Below, piece by piece: positions 11,201 to 21,824 of a stretch of 64,000 nucleotides of DNA. Position 1 is the first letter of the stretch. Each line of letters begins with the position of its first letter. The notes beneath the pieces are model-generated. The model made no database searches and was not told the DNA's origin. It saw only the letters and a program-made list of their open reading frames with translations. The DNA comes from Pisolithus tinctorius. Its lineage: Eukaryota > Basidiomycota > Agaricomycetes > Boletales > Pisolithaceae. The stretch covers positions 248,001 to 312,000 of the forward strand of contig JANFAH010000010.1 of assembly GCA_024663395.1 (NCBI GenBank), given 5' to 3'. A program made the position numbers and the translations under genes.

Positions 11201-11954
11201 TCTCCCTATGGCAGAGTTCACACACAACCACTGCCTACATTCCGTCACCCATCAATCACCGTTCTACCTCATGTATGGCTATGAACCAAAGCCCCTTCCA
11301 TCCCTTATTGTGGATACACACCTTCCCGCTGCTGAGTCTAGACTCGAGGAACTCTGAAAGGCCAGAGAGGAAGCCCTTGCAGCCCATGACCTAGCCAGAA
11401 AAACTATGAAAGACCACTCATCACGACCCTTCACCCTGTTCCAAAAAGGTGATAAGGTTTGGCTAGAAGCACAAAATTTGAAATGCTCCTATGAAAACAG
11501 GAAGCTTGCCCCAAAACGAGAAGGACCCTTCACTATCTCTGATGTCCTATCTCTGATCACGTACTGCCTCATGATTCCCACACGATGGAAGATCCATGAC
11601 GTCTTCCACACCTCCCTCCTATCGCCATATTGCGAAAACAACGTTCACGGACCAAACTTCCCAGCTCCACCGCCTGACCTTGTCAATGAGGAGGAAGAGT
11701 ATGAAGTCAATGCGATAGTCAGCCACAAAAGGTCTGGCCATGGCCATGCCTTTTTAATCAAATGGAAGGGTTACCCTTCATCCGAAAACTCATGGCAAAA
11801 AGAAGCACACCTTGAACATGCAGATGATATGCTCTCTGCTTATAAGAAACGCTTCCCAAAAGACTTCCCCCCTCAGAAACAACCCACTCGATGTTCTACC
11901 CGCTGTCATATCCATGACTCTCGGACTCGTTCCCAGTCCAGTCCGGACCCCTAG
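8226..11954 (+). pseudogene. pol: GYP-1 Pol: protease, RT, RNase H, integrase, chromodomain
   Basis: One continuous frame ending at TAG 11,952, interrupted only by eight TGA codons: 8,901; 9,033; 9,480; 9,594; 9,942; 10,665; 10,716; 11,355. All fit CGA decayed by CpG deamination. Domains in order: retropepsin with LVDSGAEISC (8,390); RT with KMDVRSGY (9,340) and an intact VYMDDLLIFS (about 9,533); RNase H with TTDTSKYATGG (9,970) and YDRELLGVIRA (10,100); integrase H2C2 ending CATCQQNK (10,735); integrase core with CDLVTDLP (10,836) and HPQTDGETEHVNQ (11,105); chromodomain EYEVNAIVSHK with FLIKWKGYPSSENSW (11,700-11,800). The second catalytic Asp of integrase reads SNQGPQF, so Asp is replaced by Asn. 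It is read after Gag by a -1 frame change. Confidence 0.93.
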
Positions 11955-12685
11955 CCCCTATCTCCGGTCAAGTCCGGTCCTAGTCCAGCCTAGAAAACCC
12001 AATCCTGGCCCTAGATAACTCAACTCCGGCCTGCATAACTCAAGTCCGGTGTTTTACCCCTATCTCCGGTCCATTTCGGCCTCCCGGCCTTGCGCTGCTC
12101 CACCCCGGTCCTCCCAGGTCTATGTCCAGGTCACCCAGACATAACTCCGGTCTGTTTCCCTTTGTTTGTACTATATTTAGTCTAGCCTGTTCATCTGACT
12201 TTTGCTTACTGTACAAATCCTGTGTCTGACCCCAGTATGCCGGTCACCCGGACTTTGGCTATTAGCCTCAGCACAGCCACTATGGCTATCCACTCTCTTG
12301 CTAATCTTCTTGCTAATAGCTTATTAACAAGTCTGGCTCTATGTTCGTTATCCTGGACCGGCCTCATGTATTTAACCCCTGTACATACTTCATAGCACTC
12401 TCAGTCAGAATATCAATTAAGTATTACCCTCAACTCCGTACTACACCCCAAGACTACTCTATAGCTAAGGCCGAGCCTTAAGCTATCCCTGACCCCTGTC
12501 CCAGACCTCTCCCTGGCTTGCATAAGGGTACAGCACATAAGCTGAGACCAAGGGAGGTAGATCCAACCCCGGACTGGCTTCCCCCTGTGCGCACTCCAAC
12601 ACCGGTCGGTTTCCCACGCTACCGGTCTTATTCCCACGCTCCCGGCCTTAAGTCCGGTCCTCCAGACTTAGCCCCTGACCTCCGG
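11955..12685 (+). promoter_or_regulatory. Spacer between pol and ORF3 with CCGGTC-rich repeats and a TATA-like site
   Basis: No gene here. The stretch is dense in degenerate units containing TCCGGTC and CCAGACTTAGCCCCTG, and the same units continue after TRG at 16,811-16,920. GTATTTAACCCCTGTACAT at about 12,367 resembles a core promoter and could serve ORF3. An old solo LTR inserted after pol is an alternative; I see no matching target duplication. Confidence 0.4.
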
Positions 12686-13051
12686 TGTAGGGAATGTAAT
12701 TTCCCTACTAGGGGAATTGTTTTATTTTGTTCATTTTATTTAGTTTTGATTCTAGGTGTTTTTTCTACTAGTGGTACTTAGATTTTCGCATTTTGGTTGC
12801 TTAGTCAGCACTACCTAGTGACTGGCATAGTTAGTTTTCCTTAAAAAAAAAAATAGACGAGTTACCACAGACGAGAGACGAGTTCGAGCAGGTCGTTTCC
12901 CTGCACCCAGACAGCCTCAGAAGCCTTCAGACGACAACCAGGATCCTTGCCTAGGCTATAGAAGCCCCTTTTGGCTTACTCACTCCCCTCAGATATCCCT
13001 ACTGCCTCAGCTACTGCTACTCACCCTCTCAAAACAATCTACTTTCCTACA
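12686..13051 (+). repeat. TRG 5' LTR
   Basis: 366 bp, TGTAGGGAATGTAATTTCCC to CTTTCCTACA, with an A11 run at about 12,843. Confidence 0.95.
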
Positions 13052-13053
13052 AC

Positions 13054-13072
13054 TGGAGCCCACTGCGAGGGG
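13054..13072 (+). promoter_or_regulatory. TRG primer binding site
   Basis: TGGAGCCCACTGCGAGGGG begins with the TGG that pairs with a tRNA CCA end. It matches the GYP-2 site (47,341-47,359, minus) at all but two adjacent bases, which are TG here and CA there, i.e. one ancestral CG. I cannot name the tRNA. Confidence 0.75.
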
Positions 13073-13275
13073 CTTCTGTCTTAGCCTGGCACCCATCCCA
13101 ACCTTCTCAGATTCGTTTTCACAGTTTCTGGCTTCATTTTCGCATTTTTCAGGCTCAGTTTAGCAGTTTCACCTCTCAGTCTCGCTTTCGCACTCGCATT
13201 AGTCTCATATTCGTGTTTTCTTGCTCGCGCGCATTCGCATATCAGCTATTCACACTCGTATAAACTCCCGAAGTC

Positions 13276-14652
13276 ATGTTCAGACTTAAAATTCCGTGTC
13301 GAGGCTCTCCTGAAGCTCCAAGCTTCTCTGGGCGCCCCGAGGACCTTCGAAGTTACTTTGATGACATAATCGATTTCTGTGATGGATTTGGCCTCTCGGA
13401 CGGGTGCGCGCGCATCAAATTTGCACTCAAGTATGCGCCTGTTGAGTTGGTGGACCTCTAGTCCCACTTGGCAGATACCAGGAATGGAGATTGGAGTTAT
13501 TTTACCTCAGAAGTGGTCCGGCTGTACCCAGAGCTGGAGGAGTCCTGCAGGAACCAATTTTTTAGACTGAAAAGTGCACTCGCAAGCTCAGACGCCATCT
13601 CGGTATCTTCCCTGGGCGAGTATTTCCACAGCTTTTGTCGTTTTTCGCTGTCTCTTGAAAAGCAGAAAGAGTCGACATCTCATCTACCTGTTGTGTTTTT
13701 TTATGGATTCCCGCCCAAATTCAGATGCGAGCTGCTCGAGTTTCTTGACTCGCCAGATCAAGAGCTTACCGTGTCTAGTCTTATGATTGCAGCTAAACGG
13801 ATTCTCGCACTGAGCGGCGGCCTCTGGAAGAGCCGCAAGGTCGACAGTTCACGCGCGCAGCCATCATGCTCCTCGGACAGTCACTCCCCCCGTCGTTCAT
13901 ATTCGTTCTGCTTCTTCTGCGGACTTTCGGGCCATATTCGGGCAGGTTGCCATTCATACAAGTTGTATTTAGCTTCGGGAAAGTGTCTACTTGTAAACGG
14001 CCGCGTTGTTCTACCTACAGGTCAGGAAATCCCGCGCGAAGTTGCCGGAAGGACTCTACGAGACCGTCTCGACAACTGGTCTTCGTTGGCAAGCCAGTCT
14101 GAGACTCGTAGGGGCTCGTTGCTCGCTCGCTCGCTTTCACCCACAGCTGCACCCTCTCGAAGCGTGTTCGACACACCAGCGCGCGTACCTGCTCGGACGA
14201 GCATCATGTATCCTCAGTCCCTACCTACTGTCCAGCTCAAGCCAGCAGTACCAGACCCACCAGCTGTTCCATCTCGTCGCTCGTCAGCCGAGCACTCTCG
14301 TAGCTCACCACACGCGCAGCCACAGTCAAGGTGGCCACATACCCAGGGCGAATCGCCCTCGCGTCGTCATTCACGTTCACGCTCGCAGACTCAAAAGGGT
14401 TCATACATACATTCGAAGGATGAATTCATACCGGTCCAGTCGTATGCCCGCAGCTTGAAGCAGCATCACACTCGAAGGCGCTCGTATTCATGTTCGACCA
14501 GTAGCTCACTCCCTTCTTCCTTGTCCTCGTCCTCGCACTCGTGCTCTCACTCTCGTTCACACTCGAGGAAGGTGCATTCGTACATCCATTCCAAGCCAAA
14601 GCGGTCGCGCAGCCACGGTCGCACGCCCCGGCGCTCTCGAAGAGCGCGTTGA
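13276..14652 (+). CDS. gag: TRG Gag with zinc knuckle and Ser/Arg-rich tail; one internal stop
   Basis: Starts at ATG 13,276. One frame runs to TGA 14,650 with a single TAG at 13,459-13,461, which a TGG-to-TAG change would explain. The core has SFSGRPEDLRSYFDD (residues about 17-31), YFTSEVVRLYPEL, and GFPPKFRCELLEFL (about 153-166). The zinc knuckle CFFCGLSGHIRAGC is perfect CX2CX4HX4C (13,907-13,948). The last 150 residues are rich in Ser, Arg and His with SRSRS-type runs, likely basic and RNA-binding. The order of core, knuckle and the following IPREVAGRTLRDRLDNW block parallels the GYP-2 Gag (IPRTAAGHNFKEKINNF). Codons keep many CpGs, unlike neighbouring elements. The stop may make this copy defective. 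Confidence 0.85.
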
Positions 14653-16445
14653 CGCTGCATGTCACACAAGTTCTGTTATGTTTTTGGTTTCTTTTCGTTG
14701 CTTATTGATCTTGCAGTATCTAGTATGGATCTACCTACATCGTTATGCGAAGTTTTCAGTACATTATACACATTTAGTTTTTCTTTTCTTTTGTTCTGTG
14801 TTTTACCCCCCAGGCTCGAGTTCCCCACAGAACGCCGTTTCGCAGCGCACCTAGCACCTTCCCATGCTCTACACAATGCCTCGCATCCGCGGATACAGTT
14901 CTGACCAAGCCACTGTCGACACCGCTCGTCGCTCATCAAGGTGAATCTTCCTTGTGCTGAGCGTGTATCCAGCGTGTATCTCGCTCGTCATCGTGCCGCG
15001 CCTCTCGCATTTTGACAGGCTCGTACTACTCGACGCCAGCTCTCTGTTGGTACCAAGCTCGTTTGCATGCGCCCAGCTGTTCAAGAGATATTCGCGTTTT
15101 TGTGGATAGGTCCATTCTCAGGGTCCTGTACTCGTATCTCGCTCGTTTCCTCGTTGCGCCTCTCGCTTTTTGGGAAAATTGTAGCCCTCGGCGAATGCTC
15201 CATGTTGATATCTGGGTTGTTCTGATAGGTCCACTAGCTCCGGAGTTATTTGCGTTTTTGTGCGAAGGCCCATCCCCGAGGTCTTGCTGGAGTAGCTCAC
15301 GCAGTTCTGCGCCTTTCCTCTCGCTTTTTGGGCAGCCCGTTCCCCTCGCCGAGACCTCTCTGGGGACGCTTCGTTCGTCAAATTCCGCGCAGTCGTTGTG
15401 GAGATATGACCGTTTTCGTGTTTGGAGGGAGGATATGTAATTTCGCGCACAAGTCGGGATCGGGTGGTCCGATCGTTGTGCTTCCTCCTTCTCCGTAATC
15501 GCAAAGGAGTCCCCTACTGCCTCCCTGACTTTCGTGTCGATCGCCCCAGCCGTTGCCGTTCGAGGGGTTCACCTCTCCTTGCCCTCGAGGTCTCGTGGTC
15601 GTATCTCGGGCGCCTCCGCGCCGTTCCTCTCGCTTTTCGGGTCGTTCATTCCTCTCGCTGAGCCCTTCCCAGGGGCACCTAGTCCGTCCAGTTCCGCGCC
15701 GCCATTGCGGAGATACACTCCGTTTTGTCCCTAGAGGCACATTTCGACAGTTTTGCAGATATCTCGGGGCTGAGTGCGTGTATTCGCCCCATTCCTTTTG
15801 CACCATCCTCTTCGTATTCCCCTTTGCTGTCTCCTCCAGTTTCGTCTCGTTCCAAGCGTCCGTCGTTGGTCTGCAGTGTTCCCTCCTCAGTCAACAACGC
15901 TGTATGCATGATAGCTCGCCCATTTCACCGCCGGACCTCTCGCTTTTCGGGGAATTTGTACTACTCGTCGAGGGCCTTCTGACGGTATATCATACATCAT
16001 GCTCGCTACCGCCGTTGTGGAGATGTGTGCCATTTTGTTGTTGCAGGCACCTTAGGACGACTCTGCGAGTATCTCGCCCGTTTCTCGAACGGATCTCTCG
16101 CTTTTCGGGATCCTGATGCTACTGTTCAACAGCTTCAGAATGGTACCTTTTCTGTCGTCGTCGCTGCAGAACTCATGGCTACATTCGGTTTTTGGTGGAT
16201 GAGGGTACCCTTGGGCAGATTTATGGATATCTCAGTATTGGGGTCGTGGGTTCTCTCTGTTCGTTTTTCGCTGTGCTCGTCGCATTCCCTTCTACCATCG
16301 TGTCTTGTTTCGTGCCATCTCGAGCAACCGTTTTTCGTCGACGAGGCGTTGTCTTGCTCCCCCTCCCTCGTGGCTTCGGATTCTTGTATAGTCGAGCCGC
16401 CTTCGAGTTGACTGGGGACAGTCAATATCTCAAGTACCCCTGGGA
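14653..16445 (+). repeat. TRG non-coding half: degenerate tandem repeat of about 155-158 bp
   Basis: The box CTCTCGCTTTTYGGG (or CTCTCGCATTTTG) recurs at 15,002, 15,160, 15,318, 15,627, 15,937 and 16,095, with weaker copies near 15,484, 15,785 and 16,253, a period of about 155-158 bp. A second box, GTTGTGGAGATATGACCGTT-like, recurs at about 15,391, 15,701 and 16,010. Open frames here are by-products of the repeat. The first 300 bases (14,653-14,950) show no repeat I can see. Confidence 0.75.
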
Positions 16446-16810
16446 TGTAGGGAATGTAATTTCCCTACTAGGGGAATTGTTTTATTTTGTTCATTTTATT
16501 TAGTTTTGATTCTAGGTGTTTTTTCTACTAGTGGTACTTAGATTTTCGCATTTTGGTTGCTTAGTCAGCACTACCTAGTGACTGGCATAGTTAGTTTTCC
16601 TTAAAAAAAAAATAGACGAGTTACCACAGACGAGAGACGAGTTCGAGCAGGTCGTTTCCCTGCACCCAGACAGCCTCAGAAGCCTTCAGACGACAACCAG
16701 GATCCTTGCCTAGGCTATAGAAGCCCCTTTTGGCTTACTCACTCCCCTCAGATATCCCTACTGCCTCAGCTACTGCTACTCACCCTCTCAAAACAATCTA
16801 CTTTCCTACA
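16446..16810 (+). repeat. TRG 3' LTR
   Basis: 365 bp; as far as I can compare it matches the 5' LTR except for a one-A shorter A-run. It is preceded by CCCCTGGGA, a weak purine tract. Confidence 0.95.
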
Positions 16811-16965
16811 CCGGCCTTAACTCCGGTCTAACCAGACTTGGCCCCTGTCTCCCAGTCTTGATTCTGGCCACTCGGACTTGGCCCCTGTCACCTGGTCTTG
16901 AAGCCCGGTCACCCGAGGGTAAACCCGTACTTCACACCCACATGGTCAGAAGTATAACTCTCGAA

Positions 16966-17976
16966 ATGCCTCCTCGTCGTTACACCTACCCCCGTGAACC
17001 GTCTCGCCGCCACACCCCCTTCGCTTGTCAGCAACGACAGCCTGCCAGCGATCAAATGATCGCTTCGTATTGACTCTTCATCGCTGACCCCGCCATTGTC
17101 GACACCGTCTATCATGAGGTGGATGAGAACTCCCCTCTTGATCTTGTGTACCATGCCACCATCCAAGCCCTTTGGCTTGAAGAACTCTCTCACTATGTCA
17201 ACCGCCAGAACCCTCTTCTCTCCCCTGCCTGTACCATCTTAAATGAAATCACCACCCAGCAGGTTCCCCTACTTCTCAAGCTCTTTGATGTTCTTGGAGG
17301 CGCAGACCTCATATATAATGTCCGACAATACCCAACACTGATTGCACCCCCTCCTCCTGGGTCTCGAAGACCCTCGACTGCAACTTCTCCTCTGGCCTCC
17401 TCTGTGTCCACTTCCCCTCCGGCGTCATCACCATCATCCTCCTGCTCCTCCCACTCGTCTTGCTCTCTTTGAAGAGCTGATAGACCTCGCGCCTGCTGTC
17501 TGTCAGGCCCCAACCCACAGCCCTGCAAATCTCACGACTCCCTGTCTGAGGTAGATCCCGAGACTGCCTTTGGCGTCTCTCATGCAGAACTTGACTACAC
17601 ATTAAACATTGTCAAAACCCTCGCACAGCTACCACCTTCCCCTGTGCTAAATGCCATGACTGAGTTCAACAGACCCCTTACTCTGTCCAACCCCCGCTAC
17701 TGTCAGACATGCTACGTTTGCTGCCATCTTGGCCATATTCATGTCAATTGTGGACTCTATGAGTGCCCCCTTTGCCACACCACTCGTCCTGGGCATACCC
17801 AAGCCCAGTGTCCCTCTCTACACCCTCGTCGTCCTCTACAGGACAGAATAGCCACTCCCACCTTGGTGGATGATCGTACCCTCGTTGGGAGCAAGGATAA
17901 CGATTTGTACGATAATGATTTTGACTTTGACAACTCCACCATCAGTAACATGACTGGAGAGCCTTACAGAGAGTAG
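16966..17976 (+). pseudogene. GYP-1 ORF3: sense-strand zinc-knuckle protein after pol
   Basis: One frame from ATG 16,966 to TAG 17,974, broken only by TGA at about 17,071 and at 17,470, both in contexts fitting CGA. About 336 codons. The N-terminus is Arg/Pro-rich. A helical middle (FIADPAIVDTVYHEVDENS, LWLEELSHYVN, LLLKLFDVLGG) precedes a Pro/Ser-rich linker. Two zinc-knuckle-like motifs follow: CYVCCHLGHIHVNC (CX2CX4HX4C) and CPLCHTTRPGHTQAQC (CX2CX6HX4C), about residues 245-285. The C-terminus is acidic. It ends 25 bases before the polypurine tract of GYP-1 and shares the decay pattern of pol, so it was part of the element when it inserted. A nucleic-acid-binding or second Gag-like role is likely but unproven. 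Confidence 0.7.
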
Positions 17977-18000
17977 TTGAAGTTGGGGACTTCAACGCTT

Positions 18001-18013
18001 AGAAGGGGGGTAA
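18001..18013 (+). promoter_or_regulatory. GYP-1 polypurine tract
   Basis: AGAAGGGGGGTAA directly abuts the 3' LTR and would prime plus-strand DNA synthesis. Confidence 0.85.
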
Positions 18014-18465
18014 TGTTACGTTTCACCCCTGTCTTTTCCTCTTTCACTGTACATTTGTTGCGTGTTTGATCTGTTGGACACTTTTCCTTTTTGAGCCGTC
18101 TTCTCCCTGTTCTGACAGCTCACTATTTCCACCACTAGCATAACTCGCTTCTTACATGCCTAGGACATGTGTTGTCATTGTTCAACCAATGGCGTAGTTA
18201 TCTCATTTACATGCAGATGCCACATGGTCCATTTCCTTGTAGTATTTAGACTGCCAGCTCAAGTCCTGGAGACCCAGACTTGAGCTGCTCAATCTTACGC
18301 AGCATTCCTCAGAACTTCGCCCTCAGAGTCCCTAACCAGGACCTCTCTTACCAGCATTGACCAAATCCTCTGTCGTTTACAGAGGTTACTGCAGCCATTG
18401 CTCAGTAGAAACCAATCGTCTGCATTTGAGCTCTCCCTATGTCTTGACTTCAGTTGAGCATAACA
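18014..18465 (+). repeat. GYP-1 3' LTR
   Basis: TGTTACGTTTCACCCC to GAGCATAACA, followed by the TTCAC duplication at 18,466-18,470. Confidence 0.95.
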
Positions 18466-20961
18466 TTCACCACTTGCATCTTCAGGTAGGCAGGCACTCC
18501 ACAGCTGTGGTATCTGTGACAATGAGTAAAGCTGCTACCCTGAGACCAAGGGATAGGCATACAACTACTGGGCCATAGACAGTTGCCAAAAGGAGCCATT
18601 GATCTGTGGTTAGTGAACCACCAGCTGGAGTTCCAATATTGGTTGGAAGCTTTCCACATGATGTTGGAACCATGAACTAATTCAAGTGTTACCAGAAGAT
18701 GGTGATATGGGAATGGACATGTACATCAGCCAGCATCTCATGGAATGTTGTAAGTTCATGATTTGCTCATAATATCTTGTTTTGAACCCATATGTTGTAG
18801 AAATGGGTTTTGACAAGTCCTGATCATAACATATCAGTATGAGAGACAGAAGTAGTGGACACATCTAAAGACAAATTGTGCATCGGATCAATGACAATCT
18901 GCTTGACTAAGTCAAAATAGGGTAGCCTTGACAGCTGGGTGAAACAGGTTGCAAATTCCTTGATGAAATCCTTGCGGGCTGTAGGAGTTGGCAAGGATCA
19001 ATATTCCTCGCCAAGCATACATTGCTTGATATTGGTATGTTGTGGAAAGGCTTTGAAAGTGGTTCAACAATGAAACGCCCTCTCAGACATGCAGGAATGC
19101 AAACCAGTTCACCTCCTTTTTCAAATGCCCTCGGGGTGTCTTTATTCTTGGCCTTGATCCAACAGGCAGTGCAGAAGTTTGTGTGCGAGTGTGATCCAAA
19201 CCCACTGATCTTGTGTGCTGCGGGCTTGTTGCATACGACTGCAACCAATATGACACACACCTGTCATCCTTGAGGACACAATTTGGTGGGGACAATGATG
19301 CCATCTTTCCACAGTCAAAGTAGGTCAGATACAATTGGGCATAGGTAGTGCTGAAGTTGGTCAGGGTTTTGTTCCTTTGGACTGGGTACTAGGCCTGTGC
19401 AGAGGAGGTTTGAGGTTCAATACCTGACATACTTCAGCACAGTGACATGTATTATGCAAAGCAACACACCTGTACTCTGGTGGTAGATTGCATATGGAGA
19501 ATGAGATTGGGCATGACAAATGTGACAGCACTATATTACTGCGAATATAAGAGAACCTATGGCATGTCAGTATGAACATGCCAAAAGACAAACAATAATT
19601 GACATACCAGTCCAATCCAAGGTTAATGCCAATCCAAAGCTCGCCATCAGGCCCTTTGTGTTCACCTGGCCCAACATTGGAGAAGAAAAGTTGACCATCA
19701 GGTCCCTTTAACTGAGTGCGACACATGTCACTGTCAAATATATCTGTGTATACTCCAGGGCAGTGAGGCTTGAGGCACCATTGATCAAGAGTTGCTTCTA
19801 GCCCTGGGATTGCAAGAAGCGATGCAATCTGCTCAGATAGTGGTAGATATGGGTACTTAATGACTGGTTTTCTGTCTGCACACACATTGCCACATCTTGT
19901 TTCATGCAGGAGGAAAAGGCCAGATTTGCAAGTCATACAGGTCTCCTGTGCGCATGTTGTGATCAAGCTGGTGGATACACATTGCAGCAAACCAGACAGA
20001 CAGGTAGTAGCTTTATGGGCTTGTTGACTCCAAGCATGTTGTTAACTGATTGAAGAGTGATATATGGGGAGGTCAAGGCAGGTGTGAGAGCGAAAAGGAT
20101 GAGGGATAAAATTGACAAGAGCACATTGCAGGTGACCCGAGGGAGGTGGTATTGGAGACAGAGCCAAGAAATGATGGCATAGATGGTGATGATATGTGGT
20201 GGCAGGGTAGAAACATCACAAGCATTTGGCTTGAGGTTAGAGGGAATCTGAAAGGGGTCAGGATTATCCTCATCATCTGTGGCGATAACCGGGACACCCA
20301 TGTCTGTGATGTCTTCGAAGATTTCCTGCAAATGGTCATCACCATCAGTGACATCATCCAGAAAGCAAGTGCCATCCTCTCAATGGGATTGTTCAAGGTG
20401 AATCTCCTCAAGAAGACATTCCATCTCGGAATGTATCTGCTGCATCTCTGGGTCCACCTGTGGCTGGGGAGCCTCATACACATTGAGCAGGGCAGCTGTG
20501 GCTGCAGGGGCTTGGTCACATCTGGGGAAACCATCATCTGCTCCAAGCCAAGTATCTGCATGGTGGAAATTAGGGCCATCAATATCCTGATCTATGGACA
20601 TATTGTAGTCCCAGTCTGTGATCTCTTGCTGGAGGGCAGAAGGCAGGTCGGGTGTTCTCAGGCAGTCCTGTAGGAGAATGTGAAGTGTTAATAAGAGATT
20701 TACTAGCCTCTTGTTATAGACCTACTGGATGACCTTCGATGGTTATTCCTACATTTTCTGCATGTGATGGTGTGTACTTGGGTTGTTGATTGCAGAGGTG
20801 TGCTTGTGACTCGAGTGTCTCAGCTAGTAGGTTGGCTTGCTGGTGGTTGTGGACAAGGTGCTCAGGGAGGAGATGTCCATTGCAAGCTTGGGAGTTGCAA
20901 TAGCACCTAGAAAATCATGCCATCTTGATGAGCACAATACGTGTAGGAGTGGTTGAGGCAT
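18466..20961 (-). pseudogene. Tnp2-type CACTA transposase, N-terminal half
   Basis: Minus strand, opening near ATG 20,961. An N-terminal cysteine motif of the form CYCNSQACNGHLLPEH (about 20,870-20,910) is followed by an acidic region DDEDNPDPFQIP (about 20,265), hydrophobic helices (about 20,090-20,200), KPIKLLPVCLVCCNVYPP (about 20,000), CMTCKSGLFLLHETRCG (about 19,900), LKGPDGQLFF and IGINLGLDWY (about 19,615-19,720), NLPPEYRC (about 19,470), AAHKISGFGSHSHTNFCTAC (about 19,170-19,230) and LPTNIGTPAGGSL (about 18,620). This is the usual order in mushroom Tnp2 transposases. Frames shift repeatedly; short introns may explain some breaks. The gene resumes at 6,580 after the GYP-1 insertion. 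An upstream acidic frame at 21,191-21,385 may be a further 5' exon. Confidence 0.72.
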
Positions 20962-21824
20962 GTTAGAGGTGTGGTAGGTGTCCTTGAGGCCCACATTAAG
21001 ATCAAGGTCATGTGTTCACAAACTGCATGAGAAGACATCGTGTTACAGGGAATAATACATTACAGAATGAATTTCAGGGCTGACTATAGCTCAGATGAGC
21101 AGGCTGCCTTGCCTGCGAGGCCCAATGAACTCTCCATGTCTTAACTTGGCAAGCTAGGTAGCAATAATCAATTAGTTTTCAAGCATATTTTCAAGAGCAA
21201 TGCTGATAGCATACAGAATTCATGAGAACCATCATTTGTGGCTCTTCCTCTGACTCTGTTTCATCAGGATCAGATGATGGCACTCGTTCCAAAGTTGGGC
21301 GAGGTGGAGTTGGCTGGATGACATCTTCATTGAATATTTCAAGGGTCTGCAGTAAAAAACATGTTAGGATACTCGTCACAGGCAATATTATAGCTATTAC
21401 TTACAATAGGACCTGGTTCCCTTTGTTCGAATGACATGCACATAGCCTTTATGTTGTGTGAAATAGTGACTTTAACCACAGTACTGGGCACAGATGTCTG
21501 GGTCATTGTTGGTGGTTATGGATTTAGAGAGAAAAACAGAAAAAAGCAGCAATGTACCTAGGTTAAAAGGCTGAACTCTGCTTTGGGCATAAAACAGAAA
21601 GCAGACATTAGCCTTTGTGGAGAAGCCAAGTGTGGAGGAGGTTGGAATATACACTGTAGGCAAAGTTGGCCTATCATCAGATTATGGGAGACATTACAAA
21701 GCAGGGTCTGCTTATTGTCTGCCTATGTTTGGTCAACACTCAAGAAACCCTAAGGTCCGAATTACATCTGAATATGTCATCTGGTAGCTACAGGTCAGAA
21801 TTTCCCAGCCAATCAGATTCACCT

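Larger units (their letters stand above)
12686..16810 (+). mobile_element. TRG: young gag-only LTR retrotransposon (TR-GAG type)
   Basis: Two LTRs (12,686-13,051 and 16,446-16,810) begin TGTAGGGA and end CCTACA. By eye they are identical except one A in an A-run (11 versus 10). The target duplication is CCGG (12,682-12,685 and 16,811-16,814). A primer site lies 2 bases after the 5' LTR. The only gene is a Gag with one zinc knuckle. No protease, RT or integrase is present, and the last 1.8 kb is a degenerate tandem repeat. It must use proteins from another element. GYP-2 shares its primer site, LTR start and Gag family. CpG content is high and LTR divergence nearly nil, so insertion is recent. 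Confidence 0.93.
6581..18465 (+). mobile_element. GYP-1: full-length Ty3 chromovirus with nested insertion
   Basis: Two 452-bp LTRs (6,581-7,032 and 18,014-18,465) begin TGTTA and end TAACA. The 5-bp target duplication TTCAC is perfect (6,576-6,580 and 18,466-18,470). A polypurine tract abuts the 3' LTR. Gene order on the plus strand is gag, protease, RT, RNase H, integrase with chromodomain, then a third ORF. TRG (4,125 bp) is inserted between pol and ORF3; without it the element is about 7.76 kb. It lies within the CACTA transposase gene. Pol damage is confined to TGA stops, so the coding plan is still readable. Confidence 0.95.

Noticed and set aside
13054..13072. Naming the tRNA that primes TRG and GYP-2
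   Set aside because: The complement implies a tRNA with an acceptor 3' strand ending GGGCU before CCA, but I could not match it to a specific fungal tRNA from memory.
15553..16116. Plus-strand frame of 187 codons and several overlapping frames in the TRG 3' half
   Set aside because: Low-complexity Ser/Leu/Phe/Arg product in several frames at once, explained by the CpG-rich tandem repeat lacking stops.
11955..16920. A separate LTR element enclosing ORF3 (solo or 5' LTR in the CCGGTC-rich spacer)
   Set aside because: No TG...CA pair or target duplication found. ORF3 decays like pol and abuts the GYP-1 purine tract, so I assign it to GYP-1, with some doubt.
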